From contig OX637393.1 in NCBI GenBank assembly GCA_951799425.1, forward strand, positions 33,595,244 to 33,659,243: 64,000 bases of DNA, given 5' to 3'. Within the stretch, counting starts at the first letter, position 1. Each line of letters begins with the position of its first letter. This document shows positions 11,951-25,929 of this stretch, piece after piece. This DNA is from Ilex aquifolium. Taxonomy: Eukaryota > Streptophyta > Magnoliopsida > Aquifoliales > Aquifoliaceae. The position numbers and the translations under genes are program-made. A model generated the notes under the pieces. That model searched no databases and was not told the DNA's origin. It saw nothing but the letters and a program-made list of their open reading frames with translations.

Positions 11951-12557
11951 TAGAGCAGTGCTGCCACAAGTCCCCTACCCCCTGGCGGAGCCTGTCATGG
12001 ACCGGACATCAGTAGCGAAAACCTTCCGGAAGGTCCATTCCAGTAGCCAAAACCTTCCGGAAGGTTCATTCCAGAAGACAAAACCTTCCGGAAGAACTCG
12101 GCAGTCAAAAAGAAACCCAAGGCAAAACCTTCCGGAAGGTCCACTCCAGTAGACAAGTCCTTCCGGTAGGTTTTACTCCAGTAGCTAAAATCTTCCGGAA
12201 GGTTCATTCCAGTGGGCAAAACCTTCCGGAAGGTATTAGCTGTGAGCAAGGCAAGCTGGAGTTTTTAGCAAAACCTTCCGGTAGGTGTATATCGACCTTC
12301 CGGAAGGTTTTTCCAAAAACTTGAAATTTTCAAAATGCTTAGCCATGCTTTTGGGCTTTGTTTTCTTTGGTTTCTATGACATAAATGGACATAAATGAAG
12401 GTATAATTGACCTTGTGGATGGTAAATCCGATTAAAAGCATGTGAGTGACGTGGTGTCGGGTTATACGACTATCACGAGTATTTCCGCGGGTTGACGGAT
12501 GGTCAACGGTTAATAAAGGACCCCCGGAAATTTGGGGCGTCACAGCTTGGTATCAGA
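11951..12557 (+). mobile_element. Chromovirus-like LTR remnant with PBS
   Basis: An LTR 3' end (GGGGCGTCACA, ending at 12544) is followed after three bases by TTGGTATCAGA (12548-12557), a match to the initiator tRNA-Met primer-binding site used by many plant Ty3/Gypsy elements. The 5' end of the LTR is not visible and no gag follows, so the element is truncated on both sides. The LTR holds the palindrome array listed separately. Confidence 0.65.
12021..12308. repeat. Array of ACCTTCCGGAAGGT palindromes
   Basis: Nine copies of a 14-bp palindrome occur at irregular 20-40 bp spacing (from 12021, 12052, 12083, 12127, 12158, 12190, 12221, 12273 and 12295). Five are perfect or nearly so; the others carry one to three substitutions. 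Spacers share the word CCAGTAG/CAAAA. It lies inside the LTR remnant about 240-520 bp before its end. Confidence 0.9.
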
Positions 12558-13339
12558 TTTTTTTATCCAATCAATTAATATAGATTAATACGAAATCGAC
12601 TATGAACTTTCATACGTGCTTCAAAAACTTTATCATACTCATTTTTGTAATATTTTCAAGCTATGAAAATCAAAGACTGTTGCTTAACCGAGGGAGTCAT
12701 CAACAAGTGGTTGATATCTTGATGAATTATAGATAGAAGGACATTTTTTATAGCACCGATAATGGAGTTATTATAGAATTCTTTGAAAGAATAAAAACTC
12801 ATCGGGGCTCAATAATAAATAGTTACAATTAATCACATATTTTTTGGGTGAAGAATCGTAATTAGTCGTTTATTGTTTGTATATCAAAGGTTTGACCCTT
12901 TTGTATCAAATGAATATTATAGTATCAAATATAACAAAAAAAAATTAAATATATTATATTTATCTAAAAAAAATATTTTATTTTATTTTTATTGATTGTG
13001 AGAAAAAAAATTGAAACTTGTTATGGAACCACATACATCTCTCTCTCTCCAATTCTCAACTTGAGATCTCCAATACAGCACAATCTAAAAACAGACGATA
13101 TATAAAAATGCTCAGCGAAGACTAATTTCTGACTCACCTGCCCATACCTTTTTTTTTTTGACTTAAACATTCTATAAGAGAGATATAATTTTCTGTATGT
13201 ATGTTCTGATCCACTTTTGTTGTGACTTTTGTCTTTTGAAAAGTCATTATATTACAAATCATCAACAATACAGTGTCTTTGAGCATGACCTCTTCCCTTA
13301 TTAAATATTCTTAGTTTTAACAATGTAATTGTCTAACCT
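12558..13339. other. Intergenic, possible element debris
   Basis: After the primer-binding site no gag or other coding sequence can be read. AT-rich, nothing else recognised. Confidence 0.5.
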
Positions 13340-13904
13340 GGATAGGGGTAATAATTTTTGACATAATACAAAAACATGGCTCGAATTTAACATAAAATTA
13401 ACGGGATAGAGTTGGTCATTTTTCAATATGAACCCGTAAATGACACGACCCATTAACACGAATAATAAATGAGTTGAATTAGTATCAAACATGAACAACA
13501 CGAAATTGTCACGATTAACATTTTTAACTAATATTATAGAAATAAAATGCTAATTATTTGTTCTCGTTTATTAAGCATTGAAATAATTATTGTACATAAA
13601 ATACATTTTTACTCATTATTATTGTTATGTTTATTAAATTGATTTTTAATTTATAGAAAAAAGTATGAGTATGAATTCAATTAATTGATAATAAAATCTT
13701 AGACTTAAATCTTATTGTTAAATTTTTTAATCGAGATTTATAGGGGTCAACATGAACACCAATACAAACATGAACTTGACACAAAAATAAACAGGTTAGT
13801 AGACATGACACAATTATTTAAATAGTTTGAATTAAAATTGACTAGTACTCGACATGAACTCACAATGACACGATATGAATCAGACACGACACGATCAACA
13901 TCCT
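13340..13904. mobile_element. hAT-type MITE, degenerate copy 1
   Basis: About 565 bp, clearly related to the copy at 59,759-60,365. Shared parts include the GACACGA-rich ends and a central block with AATTATTGTA, TTTTTACTCATTATTATTGTTATG and GAATTCAATTAA. The left end reads ATAGGGGTAATAATTTT and the right end ATCAACATCCTA, a decayed inverted repeat. No transposase. The duplication has decayed. Confidence 0.65.
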
Positions 13905-16900
13905 ATACCTTGGCACTTGGAGTGGGCCAGCCAAATTGGTGCCTGTCACACCCAATGTGAATGCTAATGTTTTGATCAAATACGGTATTGATCGGATAAT
14001 TCAAAAGGCCTTTCACCATTATAACACATTATAAAATAGGAGTATTCAATGAACTTGTATTAGTCCAATCCCTATCATCTCTCTCTCAAAAATGTTTTCA
14101 TCACTAGTCTAGAACACCAATGCTAGTTGGTTTAAATTTATTGATCAAATTCACTAATAAATTGACTATTACAATTGAATTAACACCGAATTTTAGTATT
14201 TAACTATTAAATGATATTCATTGATAATCTAACGACAACAACAAATTTAAATATAAATTTATCTGTAAATTTGATTTAAATAATATTATTATTCTAATAC
14301 AAGAAATTCGAAGGACAAGGATTAGCCCAACTCCAATCCGACCTACCTACCTAATGGTTTCATACCAAATAATATTATCCAACGTTATCTTTTGTACTTT
14401 TCCGTTTTCCGTGGTGCTTTGTTACATTTGGTCTTTATCCACCACTCAATATAAGTCCTTAGATAAGGCAGCTAAGAGATTTGACCAATTGGGATATAAC
14501 TTGCAAGAAAATTCTTCTGGCCCCCTAAAAGGGTTTTTGTCTTTGTTCATCTAAACATCTGTATTCCCTTCCAAAAATCCTAGTCAAAGACCCAAAATGC
14601 AGACTAAAATCTAGGAATTGACTTGGAAATTTTAAAGCCTGTGACATTATTTTGACAATTTCAAATTTATCATAAGTAAGAATAAAAAGACGTGTTGAAA
14701 ATACTCTAATTACTCTTGTTTTATTGTCCAACGATCATTATATCGTATTCAATGAGCAAAACTTTAGCTTATAACAAAATCCGAAAAAAAATGAACGACA
14801 TACAATTTTACCGACGTTTTGGCATGACATCCTCACCCTATTGCCTCTTATATGGCTAATTTGGCTAATTTCAAAATTGCACTCTAGACCAATGGTGAAT
14901 TGATGCAATACCAAGGATGACAATAATAGATGACAACGAATTACAATCCTGAAGTAGACAACTCAATGCTTACCATTATTCATCCTAGAGAACAAATCAA
15001 CTCCTCCATGGCCAGGTGTGCCCAAAACACGGGATATTTTTCCATTACTAACGTCAGACCTTGACCCCAACCTCTACGATCATAACTTGTGGCATTTTTC
15101 ACAATTTGGACATTGTCAAGTTTGCGTGTACATATATACTAGGTTTAGTAATTTTAAGCATGATCTATAAACTCAACCAAAATTAATATGAAATTAATGG
15201 ACTTGAGCTCATCCTTGGTGGTTCCAGGTGGTTAACGGGAGCAAGTTAGACTCATTAAATAAATAGCTTGATAAAAATTAGACTAAGTATAATATAAACA
15301 TAATTTATATACAGTACGAATTTAACAAGACATGAATCTGACTATAAACGATTGTGAATAAGTCGGGTATGAAACCTTTAACCTCCTCCAATCGTTATAC
15401 CAAAATTTTGAGGAATTGTGGTATGGACCCCAATAAAATCTTCGAGACAGGGATTAGACATTTTCATGTGTGCGTTATAAATTCATATAGTTGGCAAAGT
15501 GTACCAATGTTGAAGAGCAATACAACATGTGGGCAACAATTTTTTGTCAGTCTTGTTTCAACGCGGAGGCGTGTCGAACTCCACATGGTTGGCCTCCACC
15601 TAATGTGGGAAAAGGGTGCATTGTGGAGCCCTGTCCAGTTCAATCCCAAGCTACCCTCTTCAATCCAAGTTTGATTCATTCTAGTTTGAGACTTTGAATG
15701 GTGGCTATCAGGTTATACTCCCATTTAAAAATTTGGATAAATTACACTAAGACCCAGTGAGTTCTGAAAAATTATATGATATTCCCTCTATTTTTGAAAA
15801 TGACATAGAAACCCTTACCAGGTACTCGTTATGTTCAATCTCAACCTTTTGTATAGTATGAATTGATTCTATGGGAATAAAGTTGCAGCCAAATAAGACA
15901 ACATCACAACAGGATGAGTTTAATGTATTACAAAATGGGAAATATTACAATACATAGGGATCCACTTATTACGAAATAAGGTAATGTGAAAAATGGGATG
16001 AAAATTAAAGGGTCTTAAGTAAATTTTTGAAAGTTGTGTCATCTACACCAGTAACCACCCTCACAAAAGGGAAACTTCCAAACATTGAGCCTAACAGATG
16101 TAACTGTTCAATTTGTAGACCCAATGGCAATGCTAATTGACCATACTATGTTGACTTGTTGTCGTGTAATTGGGCCACATGTGCAGACATGGTTGGCCAC
16201 ACTGGTCTTCGTTGAATTACAAGTTTTTTTTTTTTGAATATCTCAAAACCCAATCTCAAATTATAAAATGACATGTGAGCCCACCATAATCTTTTTTTCA
16301 AGATAAGGATGGGGGCATCAACGCTGAACATGCCACGCTTTCCTTGGAGGAATATCCTTGTTTATCATTGAAAAAAACGTGATAGGATTAATCCATTTGC
16401 ATAGTTTGGATGATTAGAATCGATGATGATTATCATCTTGATATTTTAAATTCGACTTTATTAAGTGAATTCTAGTTTACTCGATGTACATATTTTGTAA
16501 GTGATTATATGCCTGTCAATAGAATTTTGATTCGAACCCAATTAATCATATATGAATTAATTTTTTTCAACTAATTATCTAAATTAAAATATATCATATC
16601 ATGTTTCGCAGATTCAGAAATAGTTATACAAATAACCAATTTTATTTTGATTTGATCTAAGGTATATATATTATTATATAATATGTGACAAAATCAACTA
16701 ATCATTTGATGAAATTGAGTTGAAACTCAAAGTTAATAATCTAAAATTTAATAATTGAGTTTTTTCGAATCAAATCAAATTTTCAAGTATTGAAGAATTC
16801 AAATATTGACTATAAAAATGAAACCAAATTAAAAATTTTCAAATCAAATTTGGATTAATTGAAATTCAATTCATTGACCGGGTTAGTTCTCATAGTCATT

Positions 16901-19617
16901 CATTAAAAAAAAAACACGTGGTGGATTATGTCTATTCCATGCACCAACTTCTTGATTTTTATTAGCTATATGTTGACTATCTTCATTGGTTTGTGGAATA
17001 GGATTGAACAATGCTCTTTTCTAGGAAGCTGCTTCCACATAGGAACCATGGCTTGAACAATGCTTTGTTAGTCCAACCACTTTTTTTTTTTTAAGGTTTT
17101 ATGAAGGGAATTCATTAGTACTAATGGTGTAATGGGATTGTTAAGAAGTCATTGTCATATAACCCCGTGAAGGTCACGGGCTCTAAATAGGGTTGAGCAT
17201 GAGGTTGATTTGGTTTGCACTCTTTAAACAACCATTTTAAGCAGCTATTTATGAAAAAGAGTTACAGAAAAGGACTTTGAAAAGAAGGTTTTAACTATTT
17301 CACAAAAGGCGAATTCCACTTTGCACTCCAAAAGATATAAGAATTTTTACTTTGCACTATTAAAAATTAAATTTCTCGCATTAAACCCTGAATGTATTAA
17401 AAATGTTGCAAAGTGATTTTTTTGTTAGATTCCGTAGCTCATTCTGTCAAACGATCCCATTGACTCTGACATAATGAGAATTGGAAGCTAACAGAAATTT
17501 AGTCTTTGAGGGTACAAAGTAAGAGTTCTTAAATTTTTTAGGGTGCAAAGTGTGATTCCTCCTTTTAAAAATCATATTTACAAAGAAGCACGTCCTAAGC
17601 CTTATTTCTTTTTTTTTTTTTTTTTGGTGATAACTTGGTTACCTAGTATATTGAGGTCCTAAATTCAAGTCTTGCAAGAGACGTTCGGACTGATTCAATG
17701 CACATAGTTCGCAATGATTGTACATATAGGAAAATCCTATCATCTAAACTATCGTGATGATTTTAAGTTCTATTTTACTAGGTTTAACCTTTCAGGGAAA
17801 TAATCATAGGGAAACCTAGAGAAACACCTGTCATTATTATTTATAAACTACAAACATGAAGAGGAAGGTTGCTGTACAAAGCCTATGAAGATGGATGGGT
17901 AATACTGTTTTACTAAGTATGCAAAAGCAAATCCATATGACAAAAACTTCATGCACTTCAATTTTTTGTTGAGAGAGTCTTACTCAAGAAATGATTTTTT
18001 TCTCATTTGGGCATACATTGAAGAACTTGAAAATTAACAAGAGGACTAACATGGACAATGCCACTGTCTTTCTAACTAAGCTTGTGCTTTTAAAGACATT
18101 TATCTTATGGTTGGATACTATTATTGATTTTTAATCACTTTAACCCCTATAGTTGCCCTTACCATTGTTGATGGTTCAAAGAAACATAATCTCTTTACTG
18201 GTATCATTTTTCGTCAAGGTTGAATGTCCAACCTTTTGTTTAAGTATAACGCTTGACGAGATTAAGTTATATAATGTTTACATCTAAATGCGTCAATAGG
18301 CAACCATTAAAAAATTGAAATGTGGCAACTTCTTATTGTTACTTGTAAATATACTGATTTACGGTAAATCATAACTAACTTAATCTCAATCTTTCAATAC
18401 CAAGTTAGTGCAGATATTAGCCTTTAAACTACACACACACAACTAATATATCCAATGCAGCCATTTTGAGATTAGCAGAGTTCCTCTCCTCTCCTCTCCT
18501 CTGTGTGTGTGTGTGAATGGAAGAAGGGGTGGGGGTGTTAAGTGATTTTGAATCTGCCGATTCACCTGCCCACATCATCCTCAAGCAGGAGAGAGAAAGG
18601 AGGAGAGCATTTAACCATTTGCTACAAGGTATTTCTTCTCATTGGCTCCCCTTACCTACCATGGACCTTATCCATTAGGTTGCCAAAATTTAATTATGTG
18701 GTTCATTTTCAAGAAGGGATATCCCACAAAGTAGAGTTGAATTTCTATATACATTGAGTATAAGGTGAGAATAAGAACTGGTACATGAACAGAATACTCA
18801 AAAAATATGTCAAATCATCCCTTTTTAATAAGTCGAACTTCATATCTAGACTTAGAAACCTAATTCCACAATTCTAATTGTAGGTCAGCTTAACACCAAT
18901 GACTTCTATGTGGTATCCAATTTGGATTTCGTCAGCATAAGAATCAAAATATTGTATTCTTTGTTCCTAGTCCTTCCACATTTTGACAATAGCCAAAAAA
19001 GTGAAGAAAAAAATTGTTCCTTAAAAAATATCATGTTGACATTTATGGTGCACAAGTGCAATATGCTTTGAATCATTTTGAGTATGAAATATTATTGTTT
19101 CACGTATGAGTTAATGTGGTTTATATTTTATAAAGTTAAACCAATAACAAAAAATAAAGGCGATGAAGGCATCGTGCCCTTCACACCTTAATAGCTGAAC
19201 ATGCACAAAGCAAAAACTATCATCTCCAATTGGTTGGACTACTTTTTAACATCTCATATTGATTGGAAAATCATATTACCATTAGTGCAACTTTCAATCC
19301 TTAAAAAGACATGGCAACACATGTAGTTTGAATGCTAACATGTGTACATCAACCCATTTAAATACCGGGATGTGGTTTCCTTAAATAATTAATTTTCATC
19401 ATATAAATAATGTCATCTCTCAATTCACTGAGTTTGTTGACTCAAATATGAATCTCACTCTTTTTATGAATTAAAGTAACAATCATTATATGCACGTGTC
19501 AATTGAATATCTCAAGATTAAGAGCTTAAATAATCATAATAACTATGAGGTATTTATTTTCTTAGTTAGTTAGTAAAAAGAAAATAACCTCAATAATGGT
19601 CCTGCCCAATATACAAA
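13905..19617. other. AT-rich intergenic DNA
   Basis: Nearly 6 kb without a recognisable gene. Overlapping ORFs at 15,354-15,697 (up to 106 codons) lie in a slightly GC-richer stretch but match nothing I know and run on both strands. T-rich tracts at 17,080 and 17,610 and short CT/TG repeats at 18,480-18,520 are the only other structures. Confidence 0.5.
17610..17790. mobile_element. Possible SINE-like fragment
   Basis: A T18-type run borders a segment with a box A-like GATAACTTGGTTACCTAG and a box B-like AATTCAAGTCTTG on the plus strand. Spacing is compatible with a tRNA-derived SINE, but the orientation relative to the T run is ambiguous and no target-site duplication was found. Confidence 0.3.
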
Positions 19618-20150
19618 GGGCTCGTTTGGTAGATGTATTATGAGGAGATTAAATATTGAATTGTACTATTTTTTATTTAATCGGGCCTAATACTTTCTTT
19701 GGTAAGCAAATTTGATACCGTATTAATTTCAAAAACGTACACTAATCATATACTTATCGTATATTTTTTATACGATAGACCTGCATTATGGAGGTATTTT
19801 AATACCACCAAAATAGGTGGTATTATAATCCAACTCAAATGTATTATTCTACACATTTACTATTATAACCCCCCAATTGATAAAATCAAGTTGTCATCAA
19901 TGTAACAAACACTGATTGAGGGTATTTTTGTTAATTCAACATTAATACGATGAAATAATTCTCTAACCAAACAACCGATTGAATTAAATAACTACTATCC
20001 AACGTTTATCTTGTGTATTGCCAAACACTAGATAAAATTACATATTATTCTAATACCCCATTTAATCTTGTCTTTTGTCATTCTGTAATGTATTAGACTG
20101 AATTATTTTATCTAATCCATCAATTTCTAATATGACAACCAAACAAGCCC
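19618..20150. mobile_element. MITE with GGGCTYGTTTGGT inverted repeats
   Basis: The left terminus GGGCTCGTTTGGTAGATGTATTA matches the inverse of the right terminus (GGGCTTGTTTGGTTGTCATATTA) over about 23 bp with five mismatches. The 533-bp interior is AT-rich and has no transposase. Flanking AAA on both sides is compatible with a short target duplication. The superfamily (hAT or PIF/Harbinger-like) is uncertain. Confidence 0.7.
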
Positions 20151-21481
20151 AAAGTGTACTAGTACAACAATCTGATACATCAGACAGTTTCCTATAGCCA
20201 AGACAGACTATGCTAGAAGATTGCACTACAATCTTATTGATGGTGTATCCAATTTCATCTAAGACTGTGAGCCTTTACTTATATCATATAAGGATTTGAT
20301 AATCTGATCTTCTATGTATAAGCCGAACTCTACACACCAGATTATCTACAATGAAAAATAAAAGACATACATGCATATCATATATTTAATATAATGCAAA
20401 TAGTTTACCTACACTGATTCTCATTGAAATATGAAACAAAGAACTTTTATTAAATAATAAAATGAGTTTCATTACAAAAACAAGCTGTTAGTATATAACT
20501 TTATCAGTTACCACCGTAAAATCATTAGATGATATTGTATCCTTGAGAAGATACTTCAAGTTCTTCTCATCTCCTAATTAGAATTTTCTAAATAGCCACC
20601 TGAGTCAAAAATGAAAATGTTGTATATGAAAGAAACAATTTCAATAATTCCCACACGCATACCTTCATATATTACAAGATGCATAAAATTGTCCCAAAAA
20701 AGCAAAAGCCTGAAAAATTAAGTCAAAACAATAGACGTTTTTTTGCTAACTGTGATTTGAGTTCAAGGAAAAAAAGAGTGCAAAAGATATAAGAGATGGA
20801 GTCATAAAAACTCTGAAGGTAGCTGATAGAATCGTAACACTTAAAGCTTCATCCTCTGTTCATAAGCAAGTAACACTTCAATGACCTTAACCGGAGAGAT
20901 ATCGGATTAACCAGTGAATCTGAGATTCAATCACTATATCATGGCAGCCAAACTTCCGTAAGTAGACTACTGGTTTTGCAAAGAAGAGAGAGAGCAACAA
21001 TATTTAAATTGGTGAGATAGAACGGTTTCTAAGAGAGTGTCCTACAATAGGCCATGTAACAAGTGAGAATGAAAAAAGACATGAAATGATTCATCTTCTA
21101 ATTTATGGAATATTCATTGCACATTCAATATTTGTGTGTTAAATAGCCTAAAAAAAAGTGGGTTGTAAAAAAAGTGGGTTTAATGTGACATTAATTCTTA
21201 AGGATTAGGATGGTATAATTTTATTGTTGGAGGGCAAAGGTGACAAAAAGAAGTTTTTCATGTATTTTGGTATTTTAAAGTATTATAAATATATCTTGCA
21301 TCATATTAATATGCCAATTGCATCAAAATAGAACGGGGTAACGGGGTTACGGGTGATGTTTGGACGACAACAGAAAGACAAAAAATTGACAAAGGGAACT
21401 ATGCGTTAGGGATGGCATTGGAGTTATTGATGTTGGGTGGACTATGGGTTGAGAAACAAAAGATAAATTTTTTTTTTCAGA
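20151..21481. other. AT-rich intergenic DNA
   Basis: No coding or repeat structure is recognisable. The last five bases (TCAGA, 21477-21481) are the left target-site duplication of element F. Confidence 0.6.
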
Positions 21482-22055
21482 TGATGGTGTGTAAAACGTG
21501 GTTGAGCAGCATATATATAAACAACAGGATTTGATCTGAGCTACAAGGCTCTCGGGAGTAATGTGGTGATTCAGGGATAAGGAATGGATTGCAAAAAAGA
21601 GTTATAGTGGTTCACCAGCTCGGGAGCTCGGCTAATCCACTATTCAATGGAGTCTCTTGCTCCTAGGAACTATATTGATGATTTATGAAGGGATTACACA
21701 GTCTTCTTGATACAATTTTTTTTGTTTCTTGCCTTAAAGTGAGGACATTATATAGTATTTATAACCTAATTCCTAATTCTATAGGGTCTGGGGAGAGATC
21801 TTCGCCTCTTTCTCTTAATATCTCACTTGATTCCAGGCGATGGTTTGGGTGGTTGAGGATCTTGTGCCTAGACTGGCGCTTACTGCCGTTGAGGGGGCGT
21901 TTTGTGGTTGACAGCTGTCTTTCACTCACTTTCTTCGGGGGTGCAGGTCGAGGAAGCCCTAGGTCTAAACCTCTGAGCTCAGGCTCTCTTAGTTGAGCTC
22001 CCTTCCTGACCTCAACTCCCGAGCTCAAACATAGAATTTTTTCTAGGTATCATCA
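21482..22055 (-). repeat. Element F 3' LTR (complete, 574 bp)
   Basis: Plus-strand ends are TGATGGTGTG and GGTATCATCA. Bases 21810-22055 repeat directly at 26698-26941 with about 90% identity by eye. It contains palindromic CTGAGCTCAG (21973-21982) and further GAGCTC sites at 21995 and 22021, upstream of the minus-strand TATA box. Confidence 0.75.
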
Positions 22056-22725
22056 GTTGCTTCCCAGTCCCTAGTCAAAGTGGGTTTGAGCAAGGGCTAA
22101 GCTGCGGCTGGGTCGAGTTAAGCCTCCATGTGGTGACCTCGATTTACGTGCGAAGAGACATTTCTGACAGTTTTGTGCAATCATTTCTTCCTTGTTTCTC
22201 GTGCACGTCCCATATTTCGAAGACCCACGTACACAAAGCTTTAAATGCCCCTGTGGCAATGGAAACTGCCTCACTTCTCCTTTCGTCTTCTCTCTCTAGG
22301 CTTTGCCCCCTTTCTTCCCTTGCGATTTTAGCTTTGTCAGTCTGCCGGAGATCCTAGGGTTTTGCTGGAGAACTAATGTCCCCAATTTGATTTCGAAGGT
22401 TCCGCGAGGCTTGCTCTTCGATTTTGCTTTAGGCTTGGGTTTATCGCTTCACTCTCGATTAGGTATGCTCTTTGGCTCTTGTTCATTTCTTCGTTCTGGA
22501 TCCCTCGAATTCGAGGTGGTTTCTGCACTTTTGGACCTTTCATTTTTGCTATTTTAGGAATCGAGGTTGTTCCTTGTCTTATCTTCCCCTTTTTCTGGAT
22601 CCTTACTCCACTGCTAGAGTCTTCCTCATTGGTCGCTGCTGTCTTGACCCCTTGACTCTTAGGGATTGATTGCCAACATTCCCCCCCTTTATAGATCTTT
22701 CAGACTTCCTTCCTCCTATTCAATT

Positions 22726-25588
22726 ATGTCTGCCTCTTCCGAAGCTACAACCTCGTATGTTTCCCTCATGGGTGGTAGGTCTCCAGAGGTGGAGGAGGAT
22801 GAGTTGGGAGATGTAGGTGATGAAATAGATAACTTCTCTGGTGTTGAGGCTTTAGAGAGGGCGGAGATTCCTCAGATTTTACCAGGGTCTCCTTCGAGCT
22901 CGAAGCGTTCTCGAAAAGGGAAAGCCAAAAAGTGTTCAAGCAACGCTGAGGCCTCTGAGCCTGCTCCTTATGCTTCAGACCTCATTGGTCCTAGTGAGGT
23001 TACCCTTCCTCTAATAAGGGTCTTGTTTGCTAGGTTTGGTTTTCCTAAGGGTATGCAGTACTGGATCCCATCTACTGATATTAGGTACGACTCAGAGGTC
23101 CCTGAGAAGACCTGTTTTTTGTTAGCTTTCCTTGAGAACGGGCATAGGTTTCCCATACATCCCTTCATCAAGTCTGTCCTTCAACACTTCAATGTTTTTC
23201 CTGCTCAGATCTCTCCTAACTTATGGGGTATTTTGGTGGGCCTCCTCGCTTTCTTTAAGAAGAATGATATCGGCACCCCCTCAGTTCTCTTACTCATGAA
23301 ATTCTTCAACGTCAAGTTCCAGCTTGATGGATTTTTGTATATTTCCAAACGGGTGAAGACCCCGACATTGATCACTGACCTGCTCAGCTTTCATAAGAAC
23401 TGGAAGAAATAGTTCTTCTTTGTGTCAGAAAAGGATTGAGAATTTAATTCGAGCGATGCCAATGATACCCTTCTTGTCCCACGCTCCTGGGCAGGTCCTG
23501 ATAATATGGGTGAGTCCTTATTTTGGGTAGGCTCAACTTGCCTCCTCCTATTGCTTCATTTGCTGACCTCATTCCCTTGGGTTGTTTCAGGTGTCCGCCC
23601 TGAGCTGGGTGCCGAGGACAGGCTTGCTTTGGTAGGGCTTGAAGATTGCAGCCCGGAGAAATATTCTAGCCTGATTAAGCATTATGTGCTTAGCAAGCTA
23701 GGGTTTAGTCCTCCAGACGTGAGGGTTGAGACACATATTTCCATTTTTGTTGCTGGAGTAAAGGAGGCGGCAGATAATACTCCCTCCTTCTGTCCCTAAC
23801 TTTTATCTAACTTCTCCCTTCTTCTTTTCTGATTTATTTGTTTTGGGTTTTCAGGTTCTTTCTCAATGGAACCTACTTCGAAAGATTTTAGGGAAAAGGT
23901 TGACCTGTTAAAGAAAGCCAAGAATGGGGTTAGCACAAGGTCAAGGTCGGGTCAGGAAGTGGTTTAGTCCCCCAAGCCAAGGTGCCGAGGTTAGAGGTGC
24001 CTCCTGCTTCTCCCACTTCGTCCCAAGTGGCTTTTATTTTGCCGTTGAGCTCATCGAAGGTCGCATAGATCTCTCTTCCTCAAGGGACTGTGCCTCCCTC
24101 TTCTGGAGGGGTTTCTGAACAAGGCGCAGTTTCGACCTCTCCTTCCTCGGTAGAGGTTGAGGGAGCCTTGGAGACGATCGCCCGCATTCTGCCTAGGTCT
24201 ACCTCTCCTACGTCGGCTAAGAAGTCCCCTCAGATACTTTTGATGGGCTCTCAGGCTGAGAAAGGAAAGCACCTCAAGGCTGAGAAAGGCGAGGGCTCCC
24301 TTATTGATAATGTGAAACGTGCTTCGGAAGCCATTGCCTCCATCATCCCCGAGTCTGATATTCAAAGGGCTGCCACTATGCCCCTTGGAACTTCCATTTC
24401 CACGGCCTTGTATGGGGCTACTTTGGTAAGCTCATGATCTTTTCGTGTTACATCTTTATCTTGCGTTGTCACTTTATGTTAACTTTAGCCTTTGGTTGTG
24501 TCTGTTCCTAACTGGCCATCCACGTGAGTGCTTTGCTAAGTCGGATTAGAGCTTTGGAGAGCTCAGCCAAGGCGTCGAAGGTGTTTGAGCTCAAGGCTGC
24601 CGAGCTGACTTTTGTCAATGATGACCTTAAAGCTCAGGTTCAGGACCTGCAGGCATAGGTGTAGAGACAAACTTCTATTATTAAGGGTTTGGAGACCAAG
24701 AAAGATGAGATTAAAAATGGGGCCAAGAAGACCGAGGAGTTGCTCAAGAAGACTAAGGAGGAGCTTAGGCTGAAAACCGATGACTAGGCTAAAGCTCGTA
24801 AGGAGGCACTCGAGGCTTTAGATTCTTATATGGCCATGAAGAGGGAATACGACATTCTAGCTAAGGTAAGTGACACTCTTCAGAGTGAGATTGAAATGGC
24901 GAGAGCTGCTGTTAAACAGAAAGATGTTCTAGTTGCCAAGTTGGCAGATGATGTCACTACCAAGTGGGCCAATAGGTACCTTGCTTTCCAAGGTCAAGCA
25001 ATGCGGGCATATCCGGACTTGAACTTTGATTTTGAACCCCCTTGAGATGAGGAGGAGGAGGTGCCAAGTGTCGAGAAAGAGGTTGGGGCTTTAGCTCCCT
25101 CTGCTTCTGAGCTTGTTCCTGAAGGCGCTGAGCTACTTACCTCTACTGCAGAGGTCTTTGCCCAAGAGGTTTCTTCTACTCTGGTTATCCCTGCAGCTTT
25201 TGACCCCGCTCCCACTTCTACCACTGGAATTGTTGAACTGCCCGTCGCTCCTGCAGATGCCTCTGGTGGTGTTCCTGTTTTTGGTGATGTCCCTGCCGAC
25301 CTCGCGGCTCAGGCTCCTGGGTTGATTTTGCCACTAGCTGGAGTTAAGGCTCCTGCTCCTGTTCTTCCTGAGGTTCCTCTCTCTTTAACTGCTCCTGAAC
25401 CTTCTGGAGCTTCTGCCGCTGAGCTTTCAGATGCTTCTTCTGCTCCTACTGCAGAGACTTATGATTTTTTGAGGAACTTCTGTCTGTTTTTTTTTACCTT
25501 GTATTCTGCTTCTTTTGGGAAATGTAAATATTTCTTGCACTTTACTTTGCGAATTGCTGTATTTCTGATCGTTGTGCTGCTAATGTAA
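22726..25588 (+). pseudogene. Antisense extra ORF of element F, putative gypsy-type transposon protein
   Basis: The start MSASSEATT (22726) opens 229 codons ending in a domain with the layout of the plant 'putative gypsy type transposon' family: FPIHPFIKSVLQHF, NLWGILVGLLAFF, then a Trp-Lys-Lys/FFFV motif. Stops at 23410 and about 23435 break this last motif. GT-AG introns look likely (GG|GTGAG at 23510 to TTTCAG at 23590; another acceptor at 23854). Further fragments follow: an Ser/Pro-rich segment (24,090-24,437), a coiled-coil region with Lys/Glu heptads (24,530-25,045, two internal stops), and an Ala/Pro/Glu-rich tail (25,061-about 25,480). A stop at 25043 splits the last two in one frame. 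Extra ORFs with this domain, antisense to gag-pol, are known from Tat-lineage elements. Clearly a pseudogene now. Confidence 0.65.
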
Positions 25589-25929
25589 ATATTTCTTCTC
25601 TATTTGTTGTGTTGTTGTGCTCTTGTTTGTTGTGCTGCTGTGCTCTTGCATTTTCTCTAGTCCCCTTGCCCTCTTACTTCGAGGAGGACTTAGTTCTTCT
25701 TGAAGTAGATTTGCTAGGTTTAGAGAAGCTGAATAGCTGAAGAGCTAAAGAATTGTTGAGTTGAGTGGCTAAAGAACTGTTTGTGAGCTGCTGAGTTCTG
25801 CTTAGGCTGGGCTAAAGAGCTCTTCCTGAACTGAGCTGAGCTTGCAGAGCTGAACTACCACTTAGGCGTGAAACACCGACTCTTCCATCGTTATGCGTGC
25901 CCACCTACTTTCTTAAAACGTATCCACCG

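Noticed and set aside
15354..15697. Overlapping ORFs of 68-106 codons on both strands
   Set aside because: No motif and no splice context. An RNase H-like reading of RTPHGWPPPNVGK was considered but lacks the catalytic residues.
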